A stretch of DNA of 47,726 bases from contig JAKUUI010000011.1 of the NCBI GenBank assembly GCA_022448485.1, forward strand, positions 1 through 47,726. The letters are read 5' to 3'. Position 1 is the stretch's first letter. The number at the start of each line of letters is the position of its first letter. The translations under genes were made by a program, and so were the position numbers. The notes beneath the pieces are model-generated. The model ran no database searches. It was not told where the DNA came from and saw only the letters and a program-made list of their open reading frames with translations. Below, in pieces: positions 17,072 to 26,198 of this stretch. Source of the DNA: SAR324 cluster bacterium. GTDB lineage: Bacteria > SAR324 > NAC60-12.

Positions 17072-18784
17072 TCACTTGTGCCGCCAAACCTGAGTCCGGC
17101 GGTTGAGTTTGCGGGCGAGCAAAGCATGAAATACTCGAAAGATAGCTGAAGTGTAAACAATCATCAAAGCCATGGCCGCAGCTGGAGCAATGTCTCCTGC
17201 ATCATCCATGTTCAAGACTGCAACAGAAGCAAGCATCGTTTCCGGAGAATATAAAAAAACCACAGCAGATACCGTGGTCATTGCATTTAAAAATAAATAA
17301 CTAGCCACATCCAATAGCGTAGGCAAACACATCGGTAGAGTGACTTTTTGAAAAGTCCGCCAGACTGGAGTTTTCAGAGAAAGTGAGACTGCTTCAAATT
17401 CCGGATCAAGTTGTTTTAATGCAGTGAGACAAGTCAAGTGACTGACTGTGTAAAAGTGTACTATAGTGCAAATCACCAAAATTCCCATACTTCCGTAGAG
17501 AAAACCAAGTGGATTGTCCGGATGATTAAAAAAGAAAATATAGGCAATCCCCAAGACCAAACCTGGAACTGCGAGCGGTAACATTGCTGCCAAGTGTAGA
17601 ATAGTTCTTAGCCAAGTTATTCCTCGTGCCTTTTCAACAAGATAACTTCCAAAAAATATAAAGCCGGAACCAATTATCGCGCAATAAATTGCCATTCGAA
17701 TTGAGTTGTAATATGCCTCCCAGCCTCCACCATCCATCACATCAAAATTGTAGTTTTTTAGCGAAAGAGTGAGATTATAAGGCCAGAAAGTGACGAATGA
17801 AGCGTAAGCTGCCATTCCCAGCATGGCAATTAAAATCACAGCTACAATTGCGCAAAACACAAAAAGCAAACCGTCACGCAAAGGCTCTGATTTTGGCTGG
17901 AATGGAATTGCACGCGCTGAAAGTAAGGCAACCTGTTTGCGCTGCACCCAGCGGTCTGCAATGAATGCCAGCAGGGCAGGTAAAAGCAAAACAAGCGAAA
18001 CGACTGCCCCCATTTCAAAATTCTGCTGTCCAACCACCTGTTTATAGACATCTGTGGCCAGTACATTGAAACGTCCGCCAATTACCTTTGGCACACCAAA
18101 ATCTGTTATGACGAGTGTGAACACAATAAATCCGGCACTTAAAATACCATACTTTGCACCAGGAAGCGTAACTGTCCAAAAAACACGCCATTTAGGAGTA
18201 CACAAAGCCTCGGCGGCTTCGTAAAGTCGTGCATCTGCAGTGGAAAGTGCAGTGACTAAAATCATCAGTGCGTGAGGAAAAACCCAAAAACAAGAAGCTA
18301 TGATGATACCGATGGGACCATAAACCGATGCACCAGCCAGCCATGACTTGAGTACGCCTTGATTACCAAACCAGTAAATCATCGAAATCGCCGCCAACAA
18401 AGAAGGGGCAAGAATTGGAATGAGTGCAATCCCCCGGAAAAGCCAGCGCAACGGCATTTGTGTACGAGTCAATGCATACGCATAAACAAAGGCAATCACC
18501 ATTACAATCAATGCTACTGAAGACGCCACACCTAAGCTGTTGGTGATTGAGGTGAAAAGTGCTGGAGTTTCAAAATATTCACGAAAATTCTGTAATCCGA
18601 CAAACTTGCCGTCCATATCTTCCAAACTTTTTGACAGCAAAGAATAGAGCGGGAAAACAACTGAAATCGCAAGCAAAATGATCAGAATGATAAGCCCGGT
18701 TCGTAGGGCGTAATCATCCAGACTAAGGCGAATACGCTGGGCAGGAGGAGCTGCAGACATTGAAAGTGAAACCGCAGAATTCAT
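17072..18784 (-). CDS. ABC transporter permease of a 2-aminoethylphosphonate-type importer (two fused permease domains)
   Basis: The 570-residue product has about twelve membrane helices in two tandem BPD_transp_1 modules, each with an EAA-type loop (EAAEALCTPKWRVFWTVTLP near 190; EAVSLSLKTPVWRTFQKVTLP near 480). This single-chain arrangement is shared by Fe(III) permeases and the PhnU2/AepW group. The cognate binding protein downstream of the promoter is of the AEP-binding type, so I favour AEP. The start overlaps the ATPase stop by four bases (ATGA). It is the last gene of the minus-strand operon and converges with the FKBP gene across 190 bases. Confidence 0.85.
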   Translation of the reverse strand: MNSAVSLSMSAAPPAQRIRLSLDDYALRTGLIILIILLAISVVFPLYSLLSKSLEDMDGKFVGLQNFREYFETPALFTSITNSLGVASSVALIVMVIAFVYAYALTRTQMPLRWLFRGIALIPILAPSLLAAISMIYWFGNQGVLKSWLAGASVYGPIGIIIASCFWVFPHALMILVTALSTADARLYEAAEALCTPKWRVFWTVTLPGAKYGILSAGFIVFTLVITDFGVPKVIGGRFNVLATDVYKQVVGQQNFEMGAVVSLVLLLPALLAFIADRWVQRKQVALLSARAIPFQPKSEPLRDGLLFVFCAIVAVILIAMLGMAAYASFVTFWPYNLTLSLKNYNFDVMDGGGWEAYYNSIRMAIYCAIIGSGFIFFGSYLVEKARGITWLRTILHLAAMLPLAVPGLVLGIAYIFFFNHPDNPLGFLYGSMGILVICTIVHFYTVSHLTCLTALKQLDPEFEAVSLSLKTPVWRTFQKVTLPMCLPTLLDVASYLFLNAMTTVSAVVFLYSPETMLASVAVLNMDDAGDIAPAAAMALMIVYTSAIFRVFHALLARKLNRRTQVWRHK

Positions 18785-19869
18785 GAGCTTTCAGGGAAAA
18801 TTCGGAGATTACGGAGAGGGAATTCAGCTGTTAATGTAGAATCCGTGGTCACGTTGAGTTCGTGAAATTGTTGTGTAGAAAGGTCTGCTTTGAGTTTTCC
18901 GAAACCCTCTGGCCCTGACATAATCAATCGACAAAATGAACCTAAAAATTCAAGTGATTCTACTTTGAATAAAAAAGAATTTGCATTTTTTCTCTTTGCT
19001 GAACTTTCCTTACACAGTATATCTTCCGGACGCACGGTCACGCGAACTTTGCTACCCCGCGGAATGTTTGCAGTGTCACAATCCAGAGAATCCTTGCCGA
19101 TTCTAACTGTTTCGGACGAAGTGATTTCGCCCTTAAGAAAATTCATGACTCCAATAAAATCTGCAACAAATGGAGACGCGGGGGTGCTATAAATTTCTTC
19201 CGGTGTTCCGACTTGTTCTATTCTTCCCTGATCCATCACTACTATGCGATCTGCCATGGAAAGTGCTTCTTCTTGGTCGTGTGTCACAAGAATTGTGGTC
19301 ACGCCAAGACGTTGATGAAGAGAGCGAATTTCAAGACGAAGTGCGGCACGCACACGGGCATCTAGTGCACTTAAAGGTTCGTCGAGCAACAACAATCCGG
19401 GCGAAGTTGCCAGTGCACGTGTTAGAGCCACCCTTTGTTGCTCACCTCCTGAAAGTTGTGCCGGATACTTATCTGCTTGTTCTGGAAGTCCAACTAATTC
19501 CAACAAATCTGAAACCCGGACACGGATTTCTGCTTTTGAAATTCGTTGATTTTCCAAACCATAGGCCACATTCTTAAAAACAGTCAGATTCGGAAAAAGA
19601 GCATACGATTGAAAAACGATGCCGAAATCACGTTCAGATGGTGGAAGGTTGGATATGTTTTTTCCGTCTTGTGTAATGCTTCCGGAAGATTGCGGATCGA
19701 GTCCGGCAATGGCCCTCAACAGTGTAGTTTTTCCGCATCCGGACGGCCCGAGAAAACAGATGAATTCACCCCTGATGATTTCCAATGAAAGTTCACGAAC
19801 GGCAACAAACTCGCCAAAATGCTTGGTGAGATTTTCAATGTACAAGTACACTTGTTTTGACTCAGGCAT
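18781..19869 (-). CDS. ABC transporter ATP-binding protein of the AEP-type importer
   Basis: The 362-residue ATPase has Walker A (LGPSGCGKTTLLRAIAGLD), the Q-loop (FGIVFQSYALFPNLTV), the signature LSGGEQQRVALTRAL, Walker B with D-loop (LLLLDEPLSALD) and the switch His (ILVTHDQEEAL). A C-terminal TOBE domain (about 240-360) is typical of the PotA/FbpC/PhnT group. It energises the importer with the fused permease encoded immediately downstream. The ATG lies just after the stable hairpin at 19882-19904, which separates it from the binding-protein gene. Confidence 0.9.
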   Translation of the reverse strand: MPESKQVYLYIENLTKHFGEFVAVRELSLEIIRGEFICFLGPSGCGKTTLLRAIAGLDPQSSGSITQDGKNISNLPPSERDFGIVFQSYALFPNLTVFKNVAYGLENQRISKAEIRVRVSDLLELVGLPEQADKYPAQLSGGEQQRVALTRALATSPGLLLLDEPLSALDARVRAALRLEIRSLHQRLGVTTILVTHDQEEALSMADRIVVMDQGRIEQVGTPEEIYSTPASPFVADFIGVMNFLKGEITSSETVRIGKDSLDCDTANIPRGSKVRVTVRPEDILCKESSAKRKNANSFLFKVESLEFLGSFCRLIMSGPEGFGKLKADLSTQQFHELNVTTDSTLTAEFPLRNLRIFPESS

Positions 19870-19881
19870 GTATAGATTTCC

Positions 19882-19904
19882 GGGTCGGAAGCAAAATCCG
19901 ACCC
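19882..19904 (-). promoter_or_regulatory. Stable 8-bp stem-loop between binding-protein and ATPase genes
   Basis: GGGTCGGA and TCCGACCC are perfect complements around a seven-base loop (AGCAAAA on the plus strand). There is no T-run after it, so it does not look like a full terminator. Hairpins here typically protect the 3' end of the abundant binding-protein message or reduce read-through into the membrane components. That role is inferred from well-known transporter operons such as malE-malF. Confidence 0.65.
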
Positions 19905-19929
19905 AGAATAAAGGAGGGTTAAAACGTAA

Positions 19930-19948
19930 TTTCAGACTTTGTCCGAAA
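19930..19948 (-). promoter_or_regulatory. Second stem-loop immediately after the binding-protein stop codon
   Basis: On the minus strand TTTCGGAC pairs with GTCTGAAA (eight pairs, one G-U) around a three-base AAA loop, starting two bases past the aepX stop. A short T-rich stretch (CGTTTTAACC) follows after TTA. With the stronger hairpin 26 bases further on it forms a tandem pair, likely an attenuator and/or 3'-end stabiliser. Confidence 0.5.
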
Positions 19949-19950
19949 TA

Positions 19951-20988
19951 TTACTTGGCTTCAGACTTTGCGTCATAGCGTTTTTGCCACTGTCCAAGAA
20001 TGCTTCTGCGATTCACAGCGGCAAATTCAAAGTCATTATCAATCATTGCGTCCAATATTCCTGTAGGAAAATGCTTGACCGGCTTAGCAATTCCAGGATA
20101 CGCCACTACAGCGTAACCTTGATTGTAAAGCTTATTGGCTTTTTTTGTGATCGACCAGTCCACAAGCTTTTGTGCAGCAGCAAGTTTTTTAGTGCCTTTC
20201 ATGATTGCGGTTGCTTCCATGTCCCAGCCTACGCCTTCTTTTGGCAAAATGATGTCTAAAGGTGCGCCTGCAGCTTTTGATTTTGCACCACGGAAAGCAA
20301 AGGAAATTCCTATCGGTGTTTCACCACGAGCAGCCTGTTTACAGGGCTTAGAACCGGAATGTGTGTACCAAGCAATGTTCTCGTGCAGGTTGTCCATGAA
20401 TTGCCAACCGCCGCGTTCTCCGTACATTTGGAGCCATGACGAAACATCGAGGAATCCTGTTCCTGACGAATTTGGATTCGGCATTACGAGGTGTCCCTTG
20501 TAAACAGGATCGGTGAGGTCCATCCACGAAGTTGGTGTAGGCAGGTTATAACGCTTGGCTTCCACCGTGTTCACACAAACGGCAGCAATCCACGCATCCA
20601 TTCCTGTCCAGCTTGGTGGATTGGCTGAATCCCGAAATTTTGTATCGAGTTTCCCTAAACCTTTTGGAGCATAAGATTGCAACATTCCTTCGGATTGGAG
20701 CAACATCAAACTGGTTGCGGCCAATCCCCAAATCACATCTGCTCTAGGGTTGTTCTTTTCCGCAAGCAATTTTGCGGTAACAATTCCGGTGGAATCACGC
20801 ACCCAGCGGATTTTGATGTTAGGATGATCTTCATTGAACGCAGAGGCATAGCGCTTGAGGTCTTCTGCTTCCACTGCTGTATAAACGGTTAGTGTCTCTG
20901 CACTCACAGGTATTGCGAGCAACAGTCCAATTGCCAAACCAAGAACACCTCGACTTAGTAGGGTCATTGTCTGAAAAAACTTATTCAT
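19951..20988 (-). CDS. aepX: Periplasmic 2-aminoethylphosphonate-binding protein (AepX/PhnS2 type)
   Basis: The start at 20988 is preceded by AAGAGGAG six bases upstream and followed by a clear signal peptide (NKFFQTM...LAIGLLLAIPVSAE), giving 345 residues. The mature part shows features I associate with the PhnS2/AepX family: TVYTAVEAEDLKRY, WVRDSTGIVTAKLLAEK, ADVIWGLAA, VMPNPNSSGTGFLDVSSWL, and especially YTHSGSKPCKQAARGE. AepX-type proteins capture 2-aminoethylphosphonate, a marine phosphorus and nitrogen source. The related Fe(III)-binding proteins share the fold, but this set of motifs favours AEP. The ATPase and permease follow in the operon. No AEP-degrading genes (phnWX, phnA) are in the window. 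Confidence 0.85.
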   Translation of the reverse strand: MNKFFQTMTLLSRGVLGLAIGLLLAIPVSAETLTVYTAVEAEDLKRYASAFNEDHPNIKIRWVRDSTGIVTAKLLAEKNNPRADVIWGLAATSLMLLQSEGMLQSYAPKGLGKLDTKFRDSANPPSWTGMDAWIAAVCVNTVEAKRYNLPTPTSWMDLTDPVYKGHLVMPNPNSSGTGFLDVSSWLQMYGERGGWQFMDNLHENIAWYTHSGSKPCKQAARGETPIGISFAFRGAKSKAAGAPLDIILPKEGVGWDMEATAIMKGTKKLAAAQKLVDWSITKKANKLYNQGYAVVAYPGIAKPVKHFPTGILDAMIDNDFEFAAVNRRSILGQWQKRYDAKSEAK

Positions 20989-21198
20989 ATTTCTCCTCTT
21001 ATGAAAAGTTATTGAATAAAGTGAAGAAGATAAAACCTGATTGGGTTTCTTCACATGAGCCGTGTATACTACCAGCAACTTTCAGGAAAACACAACCCAA
21101 AAATTAATCTTTTATGGTTTGAGCCTAATTCTTTTTATCAATACAAATACACACTTGAAAACACTGTACAAACAATTCGGGTACACCACACTGTTTTC

Positions 21199-22215
21199 TC
21201 ACAACAAAGCGAACAAATCCTTCCACAAAACTTCCACTTTTTCTGAATTTTCTGGATTTCTCAAACTCTCCAAATGTCCTCGGAGCTCCTTGACGGAGCA
21301 GATTTTCAATGTGAGCGTCAAATCATCATTTTCAAAATATGGATCACTTTCCAGCGTTATTCGTGGAGCTAGTTTTAAGCTTTTTCGTCCCTGATTGAAC
21401 TTTCGCTGTAAATCACTCAGTTCCGGAAAACGCCATATCTCCAATTGCTGTTTCAGCAAGCGATAGCGTATTGGACTTTGAATGCTGGAGCGCCCAAGGA
21501 TCTTCAGAATTTCCGGTAAATGCAAAACATCGCTCACAGATATCTTTCTCAAACGACTGACTTCATCCAGTAATTGAAGAAGGTTGCGCCACTTTTTACC
21601 ACTGACTTCCAATCTTCCGAACAGCGCCACAACATCCGGAAGAACTGATTGCGAAAATTTCAATAAAGGTAGAACATCTTCACACCCCAAAAGCAACATA
21701 GATTCAGGCAGTTCCACTCTCAAGAGCATTTCATGTAAATCCAATAATTGACGAGCCAATCTTTCTGATGATTTCTGTCCAAGTCGAGGCAAAACTTGTA
21801 CGGCAATTTCTTCTTTTGAATAACCGGATTCCTGCAGCATTTTTATTACTCTGCTAACGTACACTCCAGAAAAGTTCTCTGAAGATGTGGGCAAGGTTTC
21901 CAGACGAATAAGCGAAGTTTCCTGCTCCGGCAACGATTCCGGAAGAATAAAGCACGGAAGTAAAGTTTCTTGTTTTTCCTGAGCGAAAACACCCGTGTCG
22001 GTTGTTAACCAAGAGAAGCGTTTGAAACCGTCAACTAAACGATATTTCGAGTGCTGAATTGCTTGCACCAGAAGAGGAAGCTGTATACCATTCTGCTCAA
22101 GTGAATTCTGCAGACTTACAGACAATACTCCTGGGAACCAATCGAATAACGTGTCACCTGATTCAATTTGACTGAATGTGAGATTGGAAAAAGACCAGGC
22201 CGGTGTTATTTTCAT
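21199..22215 (-). CDS. ParB-like N-terminal domain protein of unknown role
   Basis: The 338-residue product begins with a segment resembling the ParB/Srx fold: LQNSLEQNGIQLPLLVQ (about 37-53) and KYRLVDGFKRFSWL (about 58-71), the latter matching the usual VxDGxRR box. A helix-turn-helix-like stretch (SGYSKEEIAVQVLPRLGQKSSERLARQLLDL) follows near 128-160. The C-terminal half is Leu-rich helical and unassigned. It is longer than a toxin-like ParB domain and is not next to ParA, oriC or gidAB, so it is not obviously the chromosome-partitioning ParB. It diverges from the VKOR-like gene, with a dyad between them. Confidence 0.55.
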   Translation of the reverse strand: MKITPAWSFSNLTFSQIESGDTLFDWFPGVLSVSLQNSLEQNGIQLPLLVQAIQHSKYRLVDGFKRFSWLTTDTGVFAQEKQETLLPCFILPESLPEQETSLIRLETLPTSSENFSGVYVSRVIKMLQESGYSKEEIAVQVLPRLGQKSSERLARQLLDLHEMLLRVELPESMLLLGCEDVLPLLKFSQSVLPDVVALFGRLEVSGKKWRNLLQLLDEVSRLRKISVSDVLHLPEILKILGRSSIQSPIRYRLLKQQLEIWRFPELSDLQRKFNQGRKSLKLAPRITLESDPYFENDDLTLTLKICSVKELRGHLESLRNPENSEKVEVLWKDLFALL

Positions 22216-22252
22216 TTAATAAATTTGTTCAGGAAGGGATTTTGCAGATCAT

Positions 22253-22265
22253 TTATCTTAGATAA
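22253..22265. promoter_or_regulatory. 13-bp perfect palindrome TTATCTtAGATAA in the ParB-like/VKOR divergent gap
   Basis: TTATCT-T-AGATAA is a perfect 6+1+6 dyad located 38 bases from one start and 68 from the other of two divergent genes. It is a good candidate binding site for a dimeric regulator, or for the ParB-like protein itself. Nothing in the sequence proves either. Confidence 0.4.
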
Positions 22266-22332
22266 TAGAGTTACTTCCAGTATCAGCAAACTGAGACTCA
22301 GATTCAAGTCCAGAACAAAACAAGTCACACAT

Positions 22333-22743
22333 ATGCTAAACTCAGCTACAGTCAGCCTGATTGCCTTTGGGGGTGCAGCTATCTTTGGCCTGCAAGGTGC
22401 TTTAAGCCTCGCTGTGCAGCATCATATTGTTCAAGGTCATCATAAGCAATCTGCCTGCAACAAAGTTGCCCGTTCAAAAGAAGCATATCTTGCAAACATT
22501 CCGGTGGCTTATGGAGCCGTAATTTTTTACGGCCTAGTGCTTTTTGAACTTCTGCTCAGAATTTTTGATGACGAAATACAGCTTTTCTGGCTCAATTCAG
22601 GAATGATTTTAGCCATACTGGTGACATGTTACTATGCTTTTGTGATGTTTTTCAAATTGCGCATCATTTGTATGGGTTGCCTGCGCATCTACCTGGCCAA
22701 TCTGCTGATGGCTGCGTCCTTGCTGAGTTACCACCTGTACTGA
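22333..22743 (+). CDS. Vitamin K epoxide reductase (VKOR) family membrane protein
   Basis: The 136-residue product has about four membrane helices. The first loop contains ACNKVARSKEAYLANIPVAYG (C42, S48), matching the Cys/Ser loop of VKOR, and the last helix has the redox pair in ICMGCLRIYLANLL (C113, C116). Bacterial VKORs oxidise DsbA-like partners and pass electrons to quinone. The first of the two loop cysteines found in most VKORs is absent here. The start at 22333 is chosen because the upstream in-frame extension from 22168 runs into the ParB-like gene and is not hydrophobic. A DsbA-like protein is encoded at 45013. Confidence 0.8.
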   Translation: MLNSATVSLIAFGGAAIFGLQGALSLAVQHHIVQGHHKQSACNKVARSKEAYLANIPVAYGAVIFYGLVLFELLLRIFDDEIQLFWLNSGMILAILVTCYYAFVMFFKLRIICMGCLRIYLANLLMAASLLSYHLY

Positions 22744-23249
22744 GATTTTTCTATCGATTTCTAGCATTCATTTACCAGATGGAGTTAAAAAACGCAGCAG
22801 ACAGTTATGTACAACTCGGACACCTGACACGTCTTTCAGCCGTTGGAGTTACTACAATTCCTGTTGCGATGGGTGTATAGCCTTTAGTTCGGCGAGATGT
22901 TTCTTTCGGTTATCTCTTCTTAGCATAGATTAGGTACAGCGTTGTTAACTGGCTACGGTTTTCAACTCTGGGTTGAGTTTTGAACGGTGCGACTGAATTC
23001 CGCAACAGACGGTGCCACACATGTGTACACAAGGAAAAATATCTTCAATCATAAAATAATTTCAAGGAAGACTCTCATAGACACATCCTGGTTTATATTT
23101 CCTGCGTTTTTTTGACTTTACAGGCTATTTCTACGAACTCCCCTTTCCCATCAGATTTTCTTAAAGAATTTGTTTTGTCACTCTAAATTTGATAGAATCC
23201 AAGGCAAAAAAAATTCTTTTCAAGAAAACCTCGATCAAATATAATCAAC
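22744..23249. other. Intergenic region VKOR/gcvP with a possible gene remnant
   Basis: These 506 bases hold no intact gene. A short frame at 22779-22880 (MELKNAADSYVQLGHLTRLS, then AVGVTTIPVAMGV) faintly resembles the N-terminus of UbiA-type prenyltransferases and stops at once, so it may be a remnant. The stretch 22900-23160 shows nothing recognisable. The gcvP promoter candidate lies at 23170-23198. I see no glycine riboswitch. Confidence 0.45.
23170..23198 (+). promoter_or_regulatory. Predicted sigma-70-type promoter of gcvP
   Basis: TTGTTT (23170-23175) and TAGAAT (23193-23198) are separated by 17 bases, placing the transcription start about 45 bases before the gcvP ATG. The spacing is ideal and both hexamers match the consensus in at least four positions. 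It is a prediction from sequence only. Confidence 0.5.
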
Positions 23250-26198
23250 ATGTCATCTTTCTCTTCCGGTTCCAGAAATTTTCAAAAAAACGACAAACCA
23301 GCCCGCCTGAACGAACTAGAGCAGCGTGACCGCTTTGTTCACCGTCACATAGGCCCCTCGAAAAATGAGATTACTAAAATTCTGAAAATTCTCGGGATGT
23401 CCTCCCTGGATGAGTTGACTGACAAGGCGGTTCCGGATTCAATCCGCATGTCCGGCGAGCTCGACCTGACAAACAGCCGTACCGAAATAGAAGTACTCGA
23501 TGAACTGCGCTGCATTGCAAGCCGCAATCAGATCGCAAAATCAATGATCGGGATGGGTTACCACAGTACAATCCTGCCAGGAGTTATTCAGCGAAACCTG
23601 CTGGAAAACCCGGGATGGTACACTGCCTATACTCCATATCAGCCTGAAGTTTCGCAGGGACGTCTCGAGGCACTGCTGAATTATCAGCAAATGATCATTG
23701 ACCTCACAGCAATGGACGTCGCGAATGCATCGCTCCTAGATGAAGCTACTGCTGCCGCAGAAGCTATGACTTTCTGCAAACGTATTTCACGTAGCAAAAG
23801 CATGCGCTTTTTTGTAGCAGACGACTGTCATCCGCAAACTATTGATGTACTGAAAACACGGGCGGAACCTATGGGTTTTGAGCTGGTCTACGCAAATGTT
23901 CGGGAACAGCTGTCGAATCCGGGAGCTGATTTATTTGGTGCCTTAATTCAATATCCGGGAACTTTTGGAGATATTCATGACTTTGAAAAGCTGATCGAAA
24001 TATGGCACGAATCCGGAACCTTGGTGACTGTAGCTTCCGACATCATGAGCCTTGTTTTGCTTAAGCCTCCCGGAGAACTGGGAGCTGATGTGGTAATTGG
24101 TAGCTCGCAGCGCTTTGGAGTGCCTATGGGTTTTGGTGGTCCACACGCCGCTTTTTTTGCTACACGAGAAAAAAATATGAGAAGCATTCCCGGACGGCTT
24201 ATTGGAGCCTCCGTAGATCGCCGTGGAAAAACTGCGCTAAGGATGACACTACAGACTCGAGAGCAGCATATTCGCCGTGAAAAAGCGACGAGCAACATTT
24301 GCACTGCACAAGTTTTGTTGGGCGTGATTGCCGGCTGCTATGCAGTATATCATGGACCCGATGGATTGAGAGTTATCGCTCAACGCATACACAGACTCAC
24401 CAAAATCCTCTCAGAAGGATTGAAGCAGCTCGGATTTTCTGTCGACAATTCTCACTTTTTTGATACTCTCACTTTGTCAGTTGGAGAGAAGCGTAACGGC
24501 TTTTACAAACTTGCCCTGGACGAGGGAATCAACCTGAGAAAAATTGGTACCGAAAGGTTGGGTATCAGTCTGGATGAAGTTACTTCCACTGAAGATATTG
24601 CTACACTTTGGGAGGTGTTTGCGGGTGGCAATAAATTGCCGTCAATCGAAAATCTGGATTCACATTTTGTGGACGGCAGCAGTGATTTGGGAATTCCAAA
24701 AAAACTGCGCCGTACCTCCGAAATTTTATTACATCCTGTTTTTAATCAATATCATTCGGAAACAGCAATGTTACGCTACCTACGTTATTTGCAGGGCAAA
24801 GATATTGCCCTGGATCGGGCAATGATACCACTTGGATCATGCACAATGAAGCTCAATGCGACTTCGGAAATGATCCCAATCAGCTGGCCGGAATTTGCCA
24901 ATATTCATCCATTTGCACCCCCTGAACAAACTATGGGCTACAAGGAATTGATCAAAGAACTGGAAAATTTACTAGTTCGCGTCACCGGATTTGATGCAGT
25001 TTCAATGCAGCCCAATTCCGGAGCACAAGGTGAATATACTGGTTTGCTCACCATCCACTACTATCACAAATCACGAGGCGAAGGACACCGCAATGTCTGC
25101 TTGATTCCCAGCTCTGCACACGGCACAAACCCTGCCAGTGCAACGATGGCTAGTATGAAAATCGTCATAGTCAAGTGTGATCAAGGCGGTAACATTGATG
25201 TGGAAAATTTGCGGGAACTAGCAGAAAAACACGCTGAAAATCTTGCTGCCTTGATGATCACCTATCCCTCGACGCATGGCGTATTTGAGGACAGCTTAAT
25301 CAGGATCTGTGATATTATTCACGAAAATGGCGGCCAAGTTTACATGGATGGCGCAAACCTGAATGCCCTAATGGGAATTGCCCTACCAGGAAATTTGGGA
25401 CCAGACGTTCTGCATATAAATTTACATAAAACCTTCTGCATTCCACATGGAGGTGGTGGACCGGGTATGGGACCGATAGGTTTGAAAGCACATCTTGCTC
25501 AGTTTGCACCAAGTCACAGTGTAGTTCCGATCGAAGGCTTACCATTGAAAAACACAGCAGTTTCAGCAGCACCATGGGGCAGCCCCAGCATCCTGCCAAT
25601 TTCCTGGGTTTATATCAAGCTCATGGGTGGAAATGGTTTGAAAAAGTCATCTCAAGTTGCAATTCTAAATGCCAATTATCTGGCACAACGCTTAAAGGAT
25701 CATTATCCAGTAGTCTACACTGGAAAAAACGGTCTTATTGCTCACGAGTGCATTATAGATGTTCGGCATTTAAAAGAGGTTTCAGGAATCACCGAAGAAG
25801 ACATCGCCAAGCGCTTGATAGATTATGGTTTCCACGCACCAACCATGTCCTGGCCGGTACCAGGAACATTGATGGTTGAACCCACTGAAAGCGAACCCAA
25901 AGCAGAGCTTGATCGTTTTTGTGAAGCCATGATTTCTATCCGTAAAGAAACAAAGCGTGTTGAAAGCGGAGAGTGGGACAAAATCGACAATCCACTTAAA
26001 AATTCACCACATCCTGCAGAAGACCTCACCGATCCGGAATGGGCGCACCCCTATTCTCAAGAAGAAGCCGTCTACCCGCTGGCTTCCCTCCGGCTAAACA
26101 AATACTGGCCTCCTACTGCCAGAGTGGACAATGTGCACGGAGATCGAAACGTGGTTTGCACATGCCCTCCGTTGGAAAGTTATGAGGAATGGGAGTGA
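23250..26198 (+). CDS. gcvP: Glycine dehydrogenase (decarboxylating), P-protein of the glycine cleavage system
   Basis: The 982-residue protein is the long single-chain P-protein. The N-terminal half begins with the [13 protein letters not shown] motif. The C-terminal half carries the PLP-lysine in [18 protein letters not shown] (K727) and [11 protein letters not shown] upstream of it. GcvP decarboxylates glycine and transfers the aminomethyl group to lipoylated GcvH. GcvT and GcvH are not adjacent, so the system is split across the genome. A promoter candidate precedes it, and the RecE-like gene overlaps its 3' end by ten bases. Confidence 0.97.
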   Translation: MSSFSSGSRNFQKNDKPARLNELEQRDRFVHRHIGPSKNEITKILKILGMSSLDELTDKAVPDSIRMSGELDLTNSRTEIEVLDELRCIASRNQIAKSMIGMGYHSTILPGVIQRNLLENPGWYTAYTPYQPEVSQGRLEALLNYQQMIIDLTAMDVANASLLDEATAAAEAMTFCKRISRSKSMRFFVADDCHPQTIDVLKTRAEPMGFELVYANVREQLSNPGADLFGALIQYPGTFGDIHDFEKLIEIWHESGTLVTVASDIMSLVLLKPPGELGADVVIGSSQRFGVPMGFGGPHAAFFATREKNMRSIPGRLIGASVDRRGKTALRMTLQTREQHIRREKATSNICTAQVLLGVIAGCYAVYHGPDGLRVIAQRIHRLTKILSEGLKQLGFSVDNSHFFDTLTLSVGEKRNGFYKLALDEGINLRKIGTERLGISLDEVTSTEDIATLWEVFAGGNKLPSIENLDSHFVDGSSDLGIPKKLRRTSEILLHPVFNQYHSETAMLRYLRYLQGKDIALDRAMIPLGSCTMKLNATSEMIPISWPEFANIHPFAPPEQTMGYKELIKELENLLVRVTGFDAVSMQPNSGAQGEYTGLLTIHYYHKSRGEGHRNVCLIPSSAHGTNPASATMASMKIVIVKCDQGGNIDVENLRELAEKHAENLAALMITYPSTHGVFEDSLIRICDIIHENGGQVYMDGANLNALMGIALPGNLGPDVLHINLHKTFCIPHGGGGPGMGPIGLKAHLAQFAPSHSVVPIEGLPLKNTAVSAAPWGSPSILPISWVYIKLMGGNGLKKSSQVAILNANYLAQRLKDHYPVVYTGKNGLIAHECIIDVRHLKEVSGITEEDIAKRLIDYGFHAPTMSWPVPGTLMVEPTESEPKAELDRFCEAMISIRKETKRVESGEWDKIDNPLKNSPHPAEDLTDPEWAHPYSQEEAVYPLASLRLNKYWPPTARVDNVHGDRNVVCTCPPLESYEEWE

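Noticed and set aside
17072-20988. Fe(III) ABC importer (FbpABC) as the identity of the transporter
   Set aside because: The permease and ATPase would fit, but the binding protein has the AepX/PhnS2 motifs (VRDSTGI, THSGSKPCKQAARGE).
22626-22880. 84-residue frame overlapping the VKOR-like gene
   Set aside because: The first two-thirds are a shifted reading of the VKOR-like gene; only the last 33 residues are discussed, as a possible remnant.
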